64,000 bases of DNA. Origin: Phaseolus vulgaris. Its lineage: Eukaryota; Streptophyta; Magnoliopsida; Fabales; Fabaceae. Each line of letters opens with the position of its first letter. Positions within the stretch are counted from its first letter, which is position 1. Positions 23,724 through 36,200 of the stretch are shown here, one piece after another. The notes beneath the pieces are model-generated. The model did not search any database. It saw only the letters and a program-made list of their open reading frames with translations, and was not told where the DNA came from. Made by a program: the position numbers and the translations under genes. The stretch covers positions 26,856,455 through 26,920,454 of the forward strand of contig NC_023751.2 of assembly GCF_000499845.2 (NCBI RefSeq). Reading direction: 5' to 3'.

Positions 23724-25286
23724 TTCACACAATCAGATTATACTGGTTCACTCAACCCTGAGCTACATCCATTCCTCAGAACAACCTCTAAGTATTCCAC
23801 TATGTAATCAATCACAGATTACAACAACACACCACAAAGAGGTGACTTTGAATCCCACAAAGCTTACTCACCCCCTTTGCAACACTTCACACCTCAAGCC
23901 AGAATTCCACTGACTTTACAGGATTTTACCAACACTTACACAGGTTTATGAAAGTACAATTACAAAAAACTAAGCAAAAATAGAAAACACCTGGAATTAG
24001 ATAACCATAAGCCCTATGATCAGTTCTTGCACCAGAGCAGAGCTTTAACATCAATCTTGCTAAACTTTGAAAAACTTCTTTCAAAAAACGAATCTTTAAA
24101 CTCTCTCTTGATTCCACAATACTGTGTTAAACTCATATATAAAACATTTGAAAGAAGGCTATATTTATAGCATTTGAAATCTAGCACAAACTCATTTAAT
24201 CGGTTGAAAGCACGATTTAACTGGCTGAATGGATCAGGTAGTTACATAACCAATTAAAAGAAAACAGTTTCAAAACCTCATTGTCAGCTAAGTGACAAAC
24301 AATCGATTGTCTCGACAATTCAACCGGTTGTTTTCCCTTTGCATGAAAAAACACTTTGTTTCTTTTAAACTGATTGATCAAGCTTTGTGTAGGAATCAAG
24401 GACTGATCTTAACAAAGATTCCAAATAGCTTAATCTAAACCCAAACCCAGAAAGCAACACAACTTCAGGCTTCATGTGGATTTGATACATCAAAGCTCCC
24501 ATCTTCAACAACCATCACATTTCCTCTCATTTGCATGTCATCTAAGATTTTTAGCATCATTGGAGTTTGCAAACAAATGGTTAATCCTTGGAATGATCAA
24601 AAGATACCATACAACCTTTATAAGGGGTTTATCCTTTGTCATCTGTTGAGTATTATTTTCATCTTTGTCTTTCAACTTGCAGCGTGGTAACCCACCCTTA
24701 TACAATTTTTCAAGAATTCAAACTCCTTCTTGTATAATATGCAATCATTAGGACATACATGTATCTTTTTATACTCCATACCCATCGGACAAAGAATATT
24801 TTTTGTTTCATAATTACGATTAGGTAAAGTATTTCCCTTTTGAAGCTTTTCCTTCAACAACAAAAGAAATTTTGTTAAACTTTTATCACTCCATCCATTG
24901 CCTTCAAAGTCAGTGTTAAACACCACTGACAACAGTGTGAAGTTAGTTGATCCAGGATACAAGGGAGTCTTCACATCACTTGACATACTTTTGTATCCAT
25001 GCACTTCTGTGAAAGACTAAGCTCCAACATCGCTAATCATGTCCTCCAACCATCATCATCTACTGCATCATCCATGGTACATTAAACATAACTCATCACA
25101 TAGAAGATGTTCCTTGACTTTGTTAACATTCAGTTTTCTCCCGTTCAAATAATTAACAAAAGGACACCTAAACTTTACTCCATCACCACTACTATTGGCA
25201 TTATGTTGCACAAATTGTATAAACTTTTCTACTCCTCTTTCGTACTCATAACTTATGTACGCTAAATTAATCAAATCTCGATCCAT
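22690..25286 (-). pseudogene. CACTA (En/Spm) TNP2-like transposase, decayed and interrupted
   Basis: N- to C-terminal pieces appear in order on the minus strand. First is a transposase-associated domain at 25,286-25,068 (ISYEYERGVEKFIQF... CPFVNY... VKEHLLCDELC). Then 25,004-24,672 has PLYPGSTNF, NGWSDKS, NTLPNRNYE and CPMGMEYKKIHVCPNDC. Next is VVWYLLIIPR...NDAKNLR near 24,600, with a stop where the family has Trp. Downstream of a 1.13 kb insertion come FPEFGK and STNHTS (then a stop), and 23,130-22,843 has LSPLIEDLKLLW, FCTINDF and HKTCPICDKD, reached through a frameshift. Resemblance fades near 22,690. The downstream part of the transposase is missing, so this is a dead fragment. An intact protein would bind CACTA ends and cut them out. 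Confidence 0.85.
23377..24510 (-). mobile_element. Solo LTR (SIRE-like Ty1-copia) inside the CACTA pseudogene
   Basis: On the minus strand the insert begins TGTTGAAGATGGGAG and ends CCTTATAATTCTAACA, giving TG...CA ends over 1134 bp. It has a TATA box (TATAAATATAGCC, minus, near 24,160) and downstream text that resembles soybean/bean SIRE LTRs (gaggaatggatgtagctcag; gtgaaccagtataatctg), then (AG)n(AT)n at 23,673-23,722. It separates two halves of the transposase frame. The flanking five bases, gtcat and accat, agree at three positions, so the duplication is eroded. No interior or second LTR is present. The SIRE assignment is from memory of that family. Confidence 0.75.
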
Positions 25287-25780
25287 ATGTATGTTCTGTA
25301 ATGGTTATTAAGGTGTTGACTAATGCATGTAAAATCTCACATTTTTTGTTAAAGGTGTGACCTATCCCATTCGAGAAGATTCAATTTTATTATAATTCAA
25401 TACACTTTAATCATCATCCTTTATATTTCACGAAATTTCGACAACATTTCGCATTGGCCTTTTGGTGACACGAAATAAAAGTGGTGACATGACATCTCCA
25501 TAATCAAATATGCACCCTGAAGAACAACACAAAATGCAATTAACCAAAATTATGTAAAATATATGAAATGTAGATTACAAGTTATGTATTAATAAACTAA
25601 TAAAAAGTGATCACTCTTCCCAAATGGTTGGATTATTCTTTTTTTTTTAAATATTTAAGAAAAACACACATTCACAATTGAAGGAGTAGTAAACAAATAA
25701 ATGTATTAAATCTCAAATGGAAAACTAACGATCTCAATGAAAGTTTCCAAAATCATTTAATAATTTGTCGAAGGTCAAAC
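25287..25780 (-). other. 5' flank of the CACTA relic
   Basis: Part of this sequence (to about 25,500) recurs at 8112-8345, so it belongs to the transposon's upstream region and not to a host gene. The remainder is AT-rich. Confidence 0.45.
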
Positions 25781-26480
25781 CCAATACAACACATATTAAA
25801 CAATTATAATCATACATGCAATTCAAAAATTAATCAATTTTAAATTTACAACTACAAATAATAATCTAACTAATAATTTAAATAATAATCTAACTAATTA
25901 ATCAATTCCAAGTTTACAACTAAAATTAATCTAACTAATAATTTAAATAATAATATAACTAATTTAAATAATAATATAACTAATAATTTAAATAATAATC
26001 TAATTAATGCTCTAAATAATAATATAATTAAAAATATAACTAATAATTGTAAATAATAATTTAACTAATAATTTAAATAATAAATTATAATTTAAATAAT
26101 AATGTAACTAACTAATCGATTCTAATTTTATAATTAAACTAATAGTTTAAACAATAACTTAACTAACAATCTAAGTAATAATTTAAATAATAATCTAACT
26201 AATTAATCAATTCTAATTTTACAATTATAACTAATAATTTAAATAATAATCTATATAATTAATCAATTCTAATTTTACAATTAAACCAACAATCTAATTA
26301 ATAATTTAACTAATTTATCAATTCTAATTTTAAAATTAAATTAATGATCTAATTAATAATCTACTTAGACATATAAATAATAATCTAACTAATTAATAAT
26401 TATATCACTTACAACACCAATCAAACTAACAATTCATTACAAATACTAATTATAAATAATAATGACAAAAATTAAAATTA
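25780..26480 (+). repeat. Degenerate minisatellite, 'ctaactaataatttaaataataat' type
   Basis: More than ten imperfect copies of an aataatctaactaat word alternate with 'atcaattctaattttacaatta' words, giving units of roughly 25-60 bp. AT content is extreme and no coding sense is seen. It lies in what should be the 5' portion of the CACTA element. Confidence 0.6.
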
Positions 26481-26789
26481 AAATCCTAAAAAACTAACTT
26501 GGTAAGGAACAGAGGTTGTGGAGGAGTTGATGAGCTTCTAAGATGGTGTACAACTGCGATGACAAGAAGAAGACGAGCAAGCAGTTTTAAACTCCATACC
26601 CAAACTCGTTCTACACTGAAAATGAAGAAAAAAGAATGAAAAAACCACATAAAACACACACAAAAAAAACTACATCAACACAATAAAAACAAGATATTAC
26701 AAGCAATGACAACAATGGGAAGCAAAAAGAAGGTGTAGGGAAGAGAAAAGAGCATCGCGAAGGGTAGAGAGTTGGGAGGAGAAATAAGT

Positions 26790-27030
26790 AACCATATAAA
26801 CGACATTATGACCTAATAACAATCATCTATATAGAATATTCAAGTATAGGCAAGGGTCCCCCCAAAAGCTGTTGTCTATATCTTTTGTTTTCAAATAGGT
26901 GACGGTAGTAATTATAATTGTCGCCTATATGTTACTTTTATTCACATAATTGTCATTGTATTTTGTTAGACGAGACTTCCGTTTTGAACTGGCGTCTATA
27001 GACGTCTTCAAATCCCTTTTTGCACTAATG
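26790..27030. mobile_element. CACTA-type terminus, right end
   Basis: The sequence ends ccctttttgcactaatg; its reverse complement CATTAGTGCAAAAAGGG is one change from a CACTAGTGCAAAAA-type terminus. Just inside are repeated subterminal words (gtctatagacg, tgtctata, gtcgcctat). With the transposase pointing left from 25,286, this is plausibly the 5' end of that element, 1.7 kb upstream of its start. I did not find the partner end. Confidence 0.45.
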
Positions 27031-27769
27031 AAAAGAATAATAAAATTATTCTAATATCTTTTATAATTATTTTATATAGTTCTTTACATAAATTTTCCTG
27101 TGTTAGATGAGGTTAGTATGAGAAAAATTGAAAGAAAGACTCATAATTGAAATACAAAATCTACTTAAAGACTGATAAAGTCTAACAACACCTCTAAACC
27201 ATCCACATTTTATTCTTAGAGACATTTTGTTCAATAAAAAAATAGAAAAGGATAGCCTTTCATATAAACATTTATTATTGATTAAATTTATTTAGAATTG
27301 CAATAGTATGATTGATTATCATTAATCAAAACACAAATCTGCAATTTTGAATAGTGTATGTTCAGAAAAAGATATTAGAAAGTATCTTATTATAATAAGC
27401 CTTTCTCTATATAATAAGCATTTAGCGTATTTCTCTCGCTTTCTTTATATAATAAGCATTTGGCGTGTTTATACTTCAAAAATATATAATGTATTTAATT
27501 TTATGTTTTTATAAAGTTATTGATAGGTTTATAAGAGGATATTTCTTAAATAGACTTAAGTGGGAAAAAATACACTTATTATACAAGAACTAGACAAAAA
27601 GAAAAAAATGTTTATTAATCATAAATACTTAGTCCAAGATATCATAAACTATAATTTCTTTAACATTTTTACCATTATTCAACACACTCTCAAAAATAAT
27701 TTTTATTATTATCAATTCTGTCATGAGAATCATTTATGGCATGGTTAACTAACCAGCAATCTTACCTTA
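27031..27769. other. Intergenic, nothing recognised
   Basis: AT-rich. A short duplicated phrase (tctctataataagcatttagcg / ttatataataagcatttggcg) sits at about 27,405-27,465. No gene. Confidence 0.35.
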
Positions 27770-28173
27770 CACTATAAGACAATAATTAAATAATAATTAA
27801 ATTTTTTAAAAAAAAATTAATTATTATATTAATTAAATTAAATATTAGTTTAAAAGATTAAAAAATTATTAATATTTTAAATAATTTCTATTATTAATAT
27901 AAAAATTTATACAATAATTTTTAAATTAGTATTTAAATTAATTATTAAAGTGATTTTAGTTACTAATATTTTAGATTATAGATTAGTATTTAAGAGATTA
28001 ATAAAAATTAATTTAAAATATAAAATAGTAAATAGTTAAAATTTTTGTAACTAATATTTAATACCAATTTAAAAATTATTTTAGATATTAATAATTTTTT
28101 TAATTTAAAAAATAATATATAAATAATTATTTTTGTTATTAGATTAATTTTTTTTAAATAATTTTTCTTAGCA
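27770..28173. mobile_element. Non-autonomous CACTA-type element, 404 bp, with TTA duplication
   Basis: It starts CACTATAAGACAATAATT and ends aatttttcttagca, where TAGCA is TAGTG with two transitions. TTA flanks both sides (27,767-27,769 and 28,174-28,176), the 3-bp duplication expected for CACTA elements. The interior has no frame. Related copies are at 59,930-60,285 and, as a 3' fragment, at 47,545-47,676. Confidence 0.6.
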
Positions 28174-28176
28174 TTA

Positions 28177-31100
28177 AAATTTTGTTTTCCTACAGGAAGA
28201 AATCATTCAATTATTTTGTTTCATGGACATGGCTTTTGATTTGATTAAGTAAAAGATGAGTGGTACGGACCATAAAAACCAAGAGACGCAACTTGTTCAA
28301 ACTTTAATACTTTTTGGTTTCATCAAAAACATGAATTTTGGGACATAATAATTTGTCTAAACACAATTTATTATTTATAGTAATTAACCCTTTATTGATC
28401 AACTCCAAATGCTCTCACACCTTTTATCTTCCTCTTCATTTTTCTAAATTAATGTTATTGTTTGTGTTTCATAATAAAAAAAATCATTACTTTCTCAATG
28501 TGAGAATATGTTAAAATTTTTGTTTTATGATAACTATATATTTATTTAAAAAATATTTTGAATGCAATTATAGTATTTTCTATAAAATTTAACAGAAATT
28601 CCTAAAACAATTGTATTATCATAATACCTTTTTTTTCAAATTTATTTAAAAACGTGATATGTTCGAACTTCTTAATGTAAGAGTGGTCAGGGAAAGGAAA
28701 ATGCTTAATTTCATAAGTAATTTCAACCTTTCGAAAAAGTTATTCTAAAATGACTTTATCCAAGTTAAAGGTGAAATTGGATATTTTTAGTCATATTTTT
28801 TTTTTCACCTCATTAAACACCCCACCCATTTTCCCACCCATTTTATAAAATATTAGTGGAAACAATTGGCACGGTTGCGTCTGTGTATCCACATTTTTCT
28901 CTTCTACTCAATTTTTATGATAATAAAAATTTAACATACATACATAAATAATTTTTGATAAATCGAAATTGAAAACAAAAATAACATGTAAAAGAAAAAT
29001 AATGAATTGATTAATCAGCCTCTTTTTTCTTCTTCTCTGGTTTGAGTCTCTCTTCTTTTTCAAGTTTTTTTTCTCTTGTTCCATTGGTAGTTTTGGAATC
29101 AGAGAGTGTGATGATGTTCACGTTAAGGTTAGAATTGACTTGATGGTAGATACAAAAGAATAATGGTTTTACCAAAGAATAGAGTTGCTTGAAATAGACT
29201 GAAGAGAGTAATTGGAAACGAATGTTATTTTATTTGATATGCTCTTTCTTTCTTTCTTTCTTTCTTTCTGTTGTTGCCTTAAAATAAGGAATTAAAGAAA
29301 GAGTGAGAGAGTTAGTTTGCATATACAAATTGTCCATTAATAAAATACGATATATTAAATAAGGGTAGAATAAAAAAAAGTTGTGTACACCAAAAACAAG
29401 TTATATAGAGGAATCTCCTTTATATAGGTATAAATATAAATATTCTAAAAAACGCAAGCCAAACAAAGTACATGAAATAAATATATGGTGCATAGTGTTC
29501 TGTCTTTCTTTCTCCTATTCACCATCCCTCTAATTATCTTCCATCCTTTCTATACATTCCATTGCATTTTCTTATTATTGTTGTATTTAGAAATGGTTGT
29601 GCTGTAATTCAAAGAGAAATTTTTGAGAGCATCAAATACCTATGACCTTCATTTGAAAGAGAGATTCCTTTTGGAGCCTTTGATGCGGGTGATTCTGATG
29701 TAGACATGTAAGTAAAGAAAAAAGAGCTTGTTGAAGAAATAATGATGAAGAAGAGCTTGTTGAAGAAAAAAGAAAGAAACTTAAAGGAATAAAGACAAAA
29801 AAATATGACAAAGAAAGATAAAAAAGAATAAATCAAAGGGAAATTCCAAGGGAGACTAACTAGAGGAAGACTCAAAACTTTGGAGGATGAGATTATAGGA
29901 CTTGTACTTGAGTAGTTTCTTAGTCTTTAGATGAACTTGAGAGAAGTAGGAATTTCATATGTTAAACATGAGAGACATTGGACGAGTTCTAGAAAGTATA
30001 AGTGTCTTTTGAAGCTTCTAACTACCACATGTCACTTTCAAAAAGCACATGAGGTAGTTTGACTCATCCACCTACATCTCCTATATTAAGGAACTACTCA
30101 TGTACACTCTCTAATTTCGAGGGGTTAAGATGAGCCTCCCTAATTGATATCTTGATTCTTATCTTGAATTTTTTTATATTTTATTTAACTTTGTATATCA
30201 TTACTACAAAATTTCTATCCTTGGTCAAAGATTGATAAACAATTCATTCTCTTCTTTCAAAAATTTGTAAAAGTTCGTTTTTCCCATCTTGAACTCAACC
30301 ATTTAATTCTAACACAAAAGGTTAGAAATTTTACAAAAAAAAATATTATTAATTTTATTTACTAAAGAAAAATATTTATTGGTGACAAAGACTTGGAGGA
30401 GTACATCTTCTCTAAAAAGCAACACTCTAAGTCCTTTGAAAGTTCAAGTAAAGACTTTTTCTAATTCACTTGCTAACATGACAAAATTCATATAGAAAAC
30501 AACTTTATGGATGTCACACCAACAATCTTAAGTAAAGACATCATATACCTATTGGTTTTGTATGATATTGTCCATCAACAAAATAATGCTAAATGAATTA
30601 AGTAATTTCTCTAAATCGGTGTGTATCCAAAAAATATTTGTAACAACTCATGAGGTAACCTATTCTAGTGAATATACATATCACACTTTAACAACATCAC
30701 TAAAGTTCTTGGTCATCTTTGTGACCTACAATATATATTTACCTTACATTATAAGCTTGATATATAATTGTGATATTATCTTGGTTGTTATCCTTCAAAG
30801 TTAGTGAAATATTTTTGGGATTCACTAAACTTTAGTCATGTCAAGAAGCATGGACTACTCATTAGGTTTTAATGTATCAACATATGGATGACCTAGTAGT
30901 CTATTGACCAGTTCATAATTATGATATTCACATAGAAATTTCACAATCCACCTTCCATCATTACACACTAGTTTACCATGTTTTTAAAAAAAAAATCACA
31001 TTTCCTTATTTGTTATAATGAGTTGTAAATAATTTTTGTAACTCCTATATTCCTCACCTCTTTCACAACCAAACAAAACGTATATTTTCCATCATTACAC

Positions 31101-32110
31101 ACTAGTTTATCAAGCAATTTAAATGGACAATGACACTTCCTTGGTTGTTATAATGAGTTTTAAATCAATTTTGTAACTCCTATTTTTTACAATCAAAACA
31201 TATATATGTTTTTCTTCCTAGTTGCTCATTTGTTGTACCATGCCTCAATATGATAATGTCAAATTCAATCTTAAATGCTACCGCACAAACTCATTCAAGT
31301 AGGCCATTGCGCTTACCAAACATCTACACAAATATATTAATAAGTCACTTGGCATATTTGTTAAATAACATAGTTTACTTATATAATTTGTTGTAAAAGT
31401 TTTAGAACAATCCATTGTTGACATGATATAAAAAATTTAGCCTATATTAATCAATATATAAACTTTATATGATGTTTTATGTTTTCAAAGTTGATTATAT
31501 ATTATAGTTCAAACACAATCACCATTACACGTTTCAAACACATAATTAGCACATGATTATTTTTTCCTAATTAGTGTTCAATTTACATAGTGTAATAAAA
31601 ATTTAAAAATAAATTAAAATTAGACAATATTTAAATACAAATTTCAACTTTATGATTGACTAGAAGTATGTAATTGATTTCATAAACTAGTTTACGGAAT
31701 ACATAATTTGGATTGCAATCATTGAACTTTGTGATTATACCATTCGTAACTACACTAAATAAAGTAGTTTTCTATTTCACATTGTTTAATCTACAAACTT
31801 GAAGGCAATAACTAAAACCCAGTGAAAATCTCATTGGTGCTCGAGAAGAAAAACTCAAAATAGTTACCTACAAAACTAACTAACTTCAAGCACTACAAAA
31901 CTTTGATCTCTAACAATATTTTATCAGATACAGTGTACAAAGCAGGAGCTAAAGTGTAACAGTGGAGGGTAGCACAACAATGGAGTGTTTGGAGCTTGAA
32001 AGAGTTATAAATCATAAAGGGATAAATAGGTATTTTAACGGAAAAAAAATAGAATGTAGAAAGTAATGATTGTTTCTTCTTCTCCCACCTCCATAAATTT
32101 GTTGATATTT
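28177..32110. other. Long gene-poor interval
   Basis: No coding region recognised. Present are a (CTTT)n run at about 29,242-29,269 and two imperfect copies of a segment of about 130 bp at 30,956-31,060 and 31,090-31,200 (sharing 'tcattacacactagttta' and 'gttataatgagtt'). The rest is AT-rich. The frames at 29,609-29,875 (minus) and 30,562-30,804 (plus) show no family features. Confidence 0.4.
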
Positions 32111-32114
32111 CAAA

Positions 32115-32425
32115 AATGTTCCAATATTCTAGATTACATAATCCATATGTCCTTTTTCCAAATTTGTAATTAGCTTCAAGATTATATAATTCAGAAGCCT
32201 TTTTTCAGATGTATGATTAATTTCTGGATTACATAATCTGAAAGTTTAAATTAGCTTCTGTATTATGTAATTCAGAAACCTTTTTTCAAATGCGTGTCCA
32301 TATTACATAATCCGGAGATTATATAATATGGAATACCATTTTTTAAAAATATATTCTGGATTACATAATCCGTAAGCTATTTCCAAATTCGAGATTAACT
32401 TCTGAATTATATAATTCGAAATATA
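32115..32425. repeat. Array of short palindromes (ctggattacataatccag type)
   Basis: At least seven near-palindromic words recur every 35-55 bp: about 32,129, 32,179, 32,224, 32,258, 32,303, 32,345 and 32,400. Each is a variant of ctggattacataatccag, alternating between attacataat and attatataat/attatgtaat centres. Spacers share ttttttccaaat-type words. Each unit could form a small hairpin. Confidence 0.65.
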
Positions 32426-33821
32426 AGAATGACACAAGAAAGATAAAAAGATATTTTCATGTTTTGTATGAGGTGGCAGAAGAACATATGGAGGTGTAGG
32501 AAGAAAAAGTCAAAAGTAATAACCCGTTACAAACCCAAAGCTTTTTTCTAATATTGTTCAATTCAAAGGCCCAAAAGAAAATAAATAACCATAGCTCTCA
32601 TTGCATCTGGAATCAAGCTGTTACTTCCTCCACCCCTACAAGGATCAATCTGCACTTCCTTTAAATGTTGTTATTTAGAAAATCCCTAAAAAACATAATT
32701 AGATCGAGTACTAAGCCTAGTTGAATCCTGGTAAAGCATGTGAAAAACATAATTATGGAAAATGATTAAGTTTTTTCAAGATTTTAGAAACAAAAAAGAA
32801 ATCATGAAAATAAACTAATTCAATTGCTTAACCATGCACTAAATATAATCTCTTTAATATAAAACAAAACGATGTTTTTCTCCAGTAACATTTTTTCCTT
32901 TATGATACCTTCACCGTAAAATTCTTCTATGCTTCTTGCCTTTCTGACCAGTGCCGTTGTCCCTAAATCATCAAAGGTATTGCTCCACCATGCCAGAAAA
33001 TCCCAAGCCACTATTTAAAGGATTATTTTGATAAAAAAAAATACTGTTACAAGATACTTATATTATACTAATACGCCACGTCAACATCATATTAAGTTAA
33101 ATCATGCCTGTTAATGTAGAGATCAATTTGACCTATGAACTAAACTTTTGAAGACTTACGTCACAATTTTCATTTTTTAAGCAGTAACTTAACCTCCCCA
33201 TATTTTTCATGAACTAAATAACTAATATTTCCAAATCTCCTTATCAATTATCACTTGGTGCTGGCGTTTTCCAGGACAATCAGGACCTTTACATCCAAGT
33301 TTTTCTTTCTTGTTTATTTTCTTCCTCTCATGTTGTGGTAATAATGGCCAAAGGGGTAAATGAACAATCTCCAGAGAAATAAAACAGAGGAAAGTAGAAT
33401 GTATTATTGTCACTATGTTAAACCATTTGTTCATAAAAATTTCCCCAGATCCCGTTCATATTTATTCTTTTTCTATGGTTAACATAACTAGTGACTACTG
33501 GCTGGTGAGATTTAAAAAGGTGTATTTCAATGGAAATCATACAAGGAAAATCTGTTCTCCAGCCTCCCATTTGCAACGCTAACAATATACTGAAACTGTG
33601 TATATACATAAGTCCGTCGTACAGTGAAAACTCTAGGGCATCAACAATTTCTTTACAACATGTTTGGAAGCAAAGTACATGTGGTTTTCAATTGGTTCTT
33701 GCCTCCAAGTTTTTGGGTTCTTGGATGTGATGATAAATCATGTATCAAATCAGTTTCAAACACGTATTAATCTATTCCATCAGGGCAGAAGAGAAGTTGT
33801 GAGAAGTAGGAAGTGTGAGGT
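32426..33821. other. 3' flank of the CASP-like gene
   Basis: No gene found. The part nearest 33,822 (to about 33,300) is less AT-rich and may hold the 3' untranslated region of the gene to its right; candidate AATAAA-like sites are weak. The short frames here on both strands are chance. Confidence 0.4.
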
Positions 33822-35280
33822 TCACATGGAGCTGCGGTTGCATAGGGTGTAACCAGAGATGAGTGAACTCACAGCAAAGGCAACAAAAGCGAGGAAGGAC
33901 ATTCCAATTGAAGCAGTGGCCATTTCGGTGAACTCATCTTTCCCCCAATTCGATATCCAATCGTCAACCCGTGTGGCTGCAGATGATGATGCTGATATCA
34001 GAAGATAAGCCAGAACCTACTCATCAATTCATCACAAAAATGTTATGATTTTCAGCCACAAAAAGGCTTTGGCTCTTGCTCTAGTGCAAAATCTCCACAT
34101 TAACAAACAGAAAGCTGAAACAATCTTCTTTTTAGGACAATATGTAATCTTTACAAGAGAGAACCTTATTTGAATCAGTAGAATCTCTATTAATGATAAA
34201 AAAAATTCTTAAGTATTTAATTCAACAGTATATCCAAACTTAAACTCCAGATCACTGAATATTCCAACTTGAAATCAAAATTACTACGACACAACATAAC
34301 TTGCCTTGATTCAAGCAGTAATGTACTAATCTGACTATTTAATAGCAAATATTGGGAAGACAGAACATGCTCAATTCTCTGACAGAAAATAAGGAAAGTA
34401 AAAGATAGGAACAGAAACAGAGTGGTAGGACATGCCTGATCCATGAAGAAATCAAAGTGGTTGCGAAGGTGGTGATTGATTAAGTGTTTCCCCGTGGCAA
34501 GTTGACATGCCAGATCACATGCTTGCAACGCTGAGTATGCAAATCCAATGACATTCACAGATAAACAGTACCTGCCACAAATCAATTTTCATCACCACAT
34601 TCCTATAATATAACTTCCATATTTTAACAATCACCAACCATTCATGCAAACATTCATTTATCATTTTATCCACAAAGTATAATAAACCTTAACCTAATTT
34701 TAACAAAACAAACTTCAGAAATTAATTAACAAAATAATAATACCTAAAATTGATAATCATAAAAATGATAATAATGATTTCAGTACCTATATTCTCTATA
34801 GCGATCAAAGGAGTCCCCGCTCCAACCTTGCGTCTTATCCGCTGCCATAACAGAAAACGAAATCAGACACACTACCATCTCGCTCAGCCGGAACCCTAGG
34901 GCCGCCTTGCATACCGTCTCCTCCGTAGTCCACCTCGACGAACTCGATCTCCTCTCGCCTCCAACACTCACAGGAGCCGCCTTAGCCGCCGGATGCTGCG
35001 TCTCCTCCGTCATCGTGCCATTGAACACCCTCGCCGGTGGCGGCGGATTTTCGGGCGGCTTCCGGTGCTCCGTGCGCTTGTCCGGAACGAGCTGCTTGAG
35101 CTTTCCGACGGTGACGATGGCCATAGAGTGGTCGGCCTGCTTTACCGTCGAGTTTTCCGGCGAAGGGTATTCCGAAAACACCGGCGGACCGGTCCCATCC
35201 CACCGCATCGGAGAGTGGAATTGGACCGGCGAGTCGAGCTGATTGGACGACTCGGAGCCCTTGGAGAGCGATTTTTTCAT
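33822..35280 (-). CDS. CASPL4A: CASP-like membrane protein, group 4A
   Basis: Three exons: 35,280-34,787, 34,571-34,436 and 34,016-33,822 (stop 33,822-33,824), giving 274 aa, a usual length for the group. The first 120 residues are a polar, Pro/Ser-rich cytosolic tail. [20 protein letters not shown] opens the membrane domain, and [20 protein letters not shown] is the loop after helix 1. Four helices fall near residues 128-146, 166-187, 211-227 and 243-266; NHFDFFMDQ and [19 protein letters not shown] are recognisable loops. Casparian-strip-domain-like proteins are plasma-membrane proteins of the MARVEL-like fold; 4A members have no settled role. The ATG lies in a gccgccATGA context after a CT-rich leader. 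Intron 1 is GT-AG; intron 2 has a GC donor. The exon 1 region is clearly GC-richer than its surroundings. Family call from remembered homologues. Confidence 0.9.
34430..34440 (-). other. GC splice donor of CASP-like intron 2
   Basis: Exon 2 ends ATGGATCAG followed by GCATGT, with GC at 34,435-34,434. The acceptor is gagtag before GTTCTGGCT at 34,016. This is the only junction giving the conserved FMDQ-(V/I)LAYLL sequence in frame. Using the GT two bases farther on shifts the frame into a wrong protein. Confidence 0.75.
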
Positions 35281-35462
35281 GGCGGCGGTGCGATCCTCGT
35301 GAGTTGCGATTCTGCGTTTTCCGTTCGCATTGGTTTGGTGAAGCGAAGATTATAAAAGAAAGACGACGAGTGAGAAAATAAAGTGTAGTGCAATGAAAAA
35401 GGAAAAAGGTTGGTTTGGGTGGTGGGAAAATGAAAGAAAGTGAGGAAAAGAAAAAGAAGCAT

Positions 35463-36200
35463 GTTTTAGTTTTTCGTCGTTGTTTCTTAGTGCAAGACGT
35501 GCCACCTCGATTACTTCCCTCTCTCTAGTGCTTAACTGACTGTGTTAGTCCAAAAGGAAAAGCTATAATTGTTGCCTTTTTAACCAAGCAAAATTTTTAT
35601 TGTATTTGTAATTATTATATCACACCTTTTATTTTTTTAATTAAATTTTATTAAGTTGTGTCTTAAGTTACTGGTTAATAATAACAAATAGTACTTTATA
35701 ACTCTTGCAAACTTTTCATTTATTACCATATTGTCTTCATTTTTATCATATATTTTTAGAAAATACGAAGATTAATTACTGATGAATTGAAAAAAGTATG
35801 ATGTTACAGATGAAAAGATTGGGTTAGTTATCCATTATTTATGTGACTGTGAGTGATGCTCAATGTTTATATTTTGGTGGACCCTTGATAATATTTTAGG
35901 TATTCTAATTACTGTAAGATTTGTCCTAAAATCAACTTCTTTGTAATTGTTCCACTCAAGAAAGATTGCCAATAAGAAAAGGGTTTCAGTCTAGTTTTTT
36001 TTTTCTGTCTTTTCCCAACCCAGCTCTTCTATCTAGTCCTACTTTAAATTTTTATTCATTATTAAACGTCTAAACCACCTTTAGAACGCTTTACTTTAAA
36101 TTACCTTAAATGTTTAGAAGACAAGACACTAATGGCAGCATAACAATGGTATTTTCGAGATCAAATTATTCAATCCAAAATATTGTTATATACATTAAAA
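35463..36200. other. Upstream flank of the CASP-like gene
   Basis: No gene seen. The promoter of the minus-strand CASP-like gene should lie here, above a CT-rich leader at about 35,281-35,460. I see no strong TATA box at the expected distance. Confidence 0.4.

Noticed and set aside
34907..35355. Plus-strand and alternative minus frames over the CASP-like first exon
   Set aside because: Shadows of the GC-rich exon. The minus-strand protein has the family motifs and correct splice continuation.
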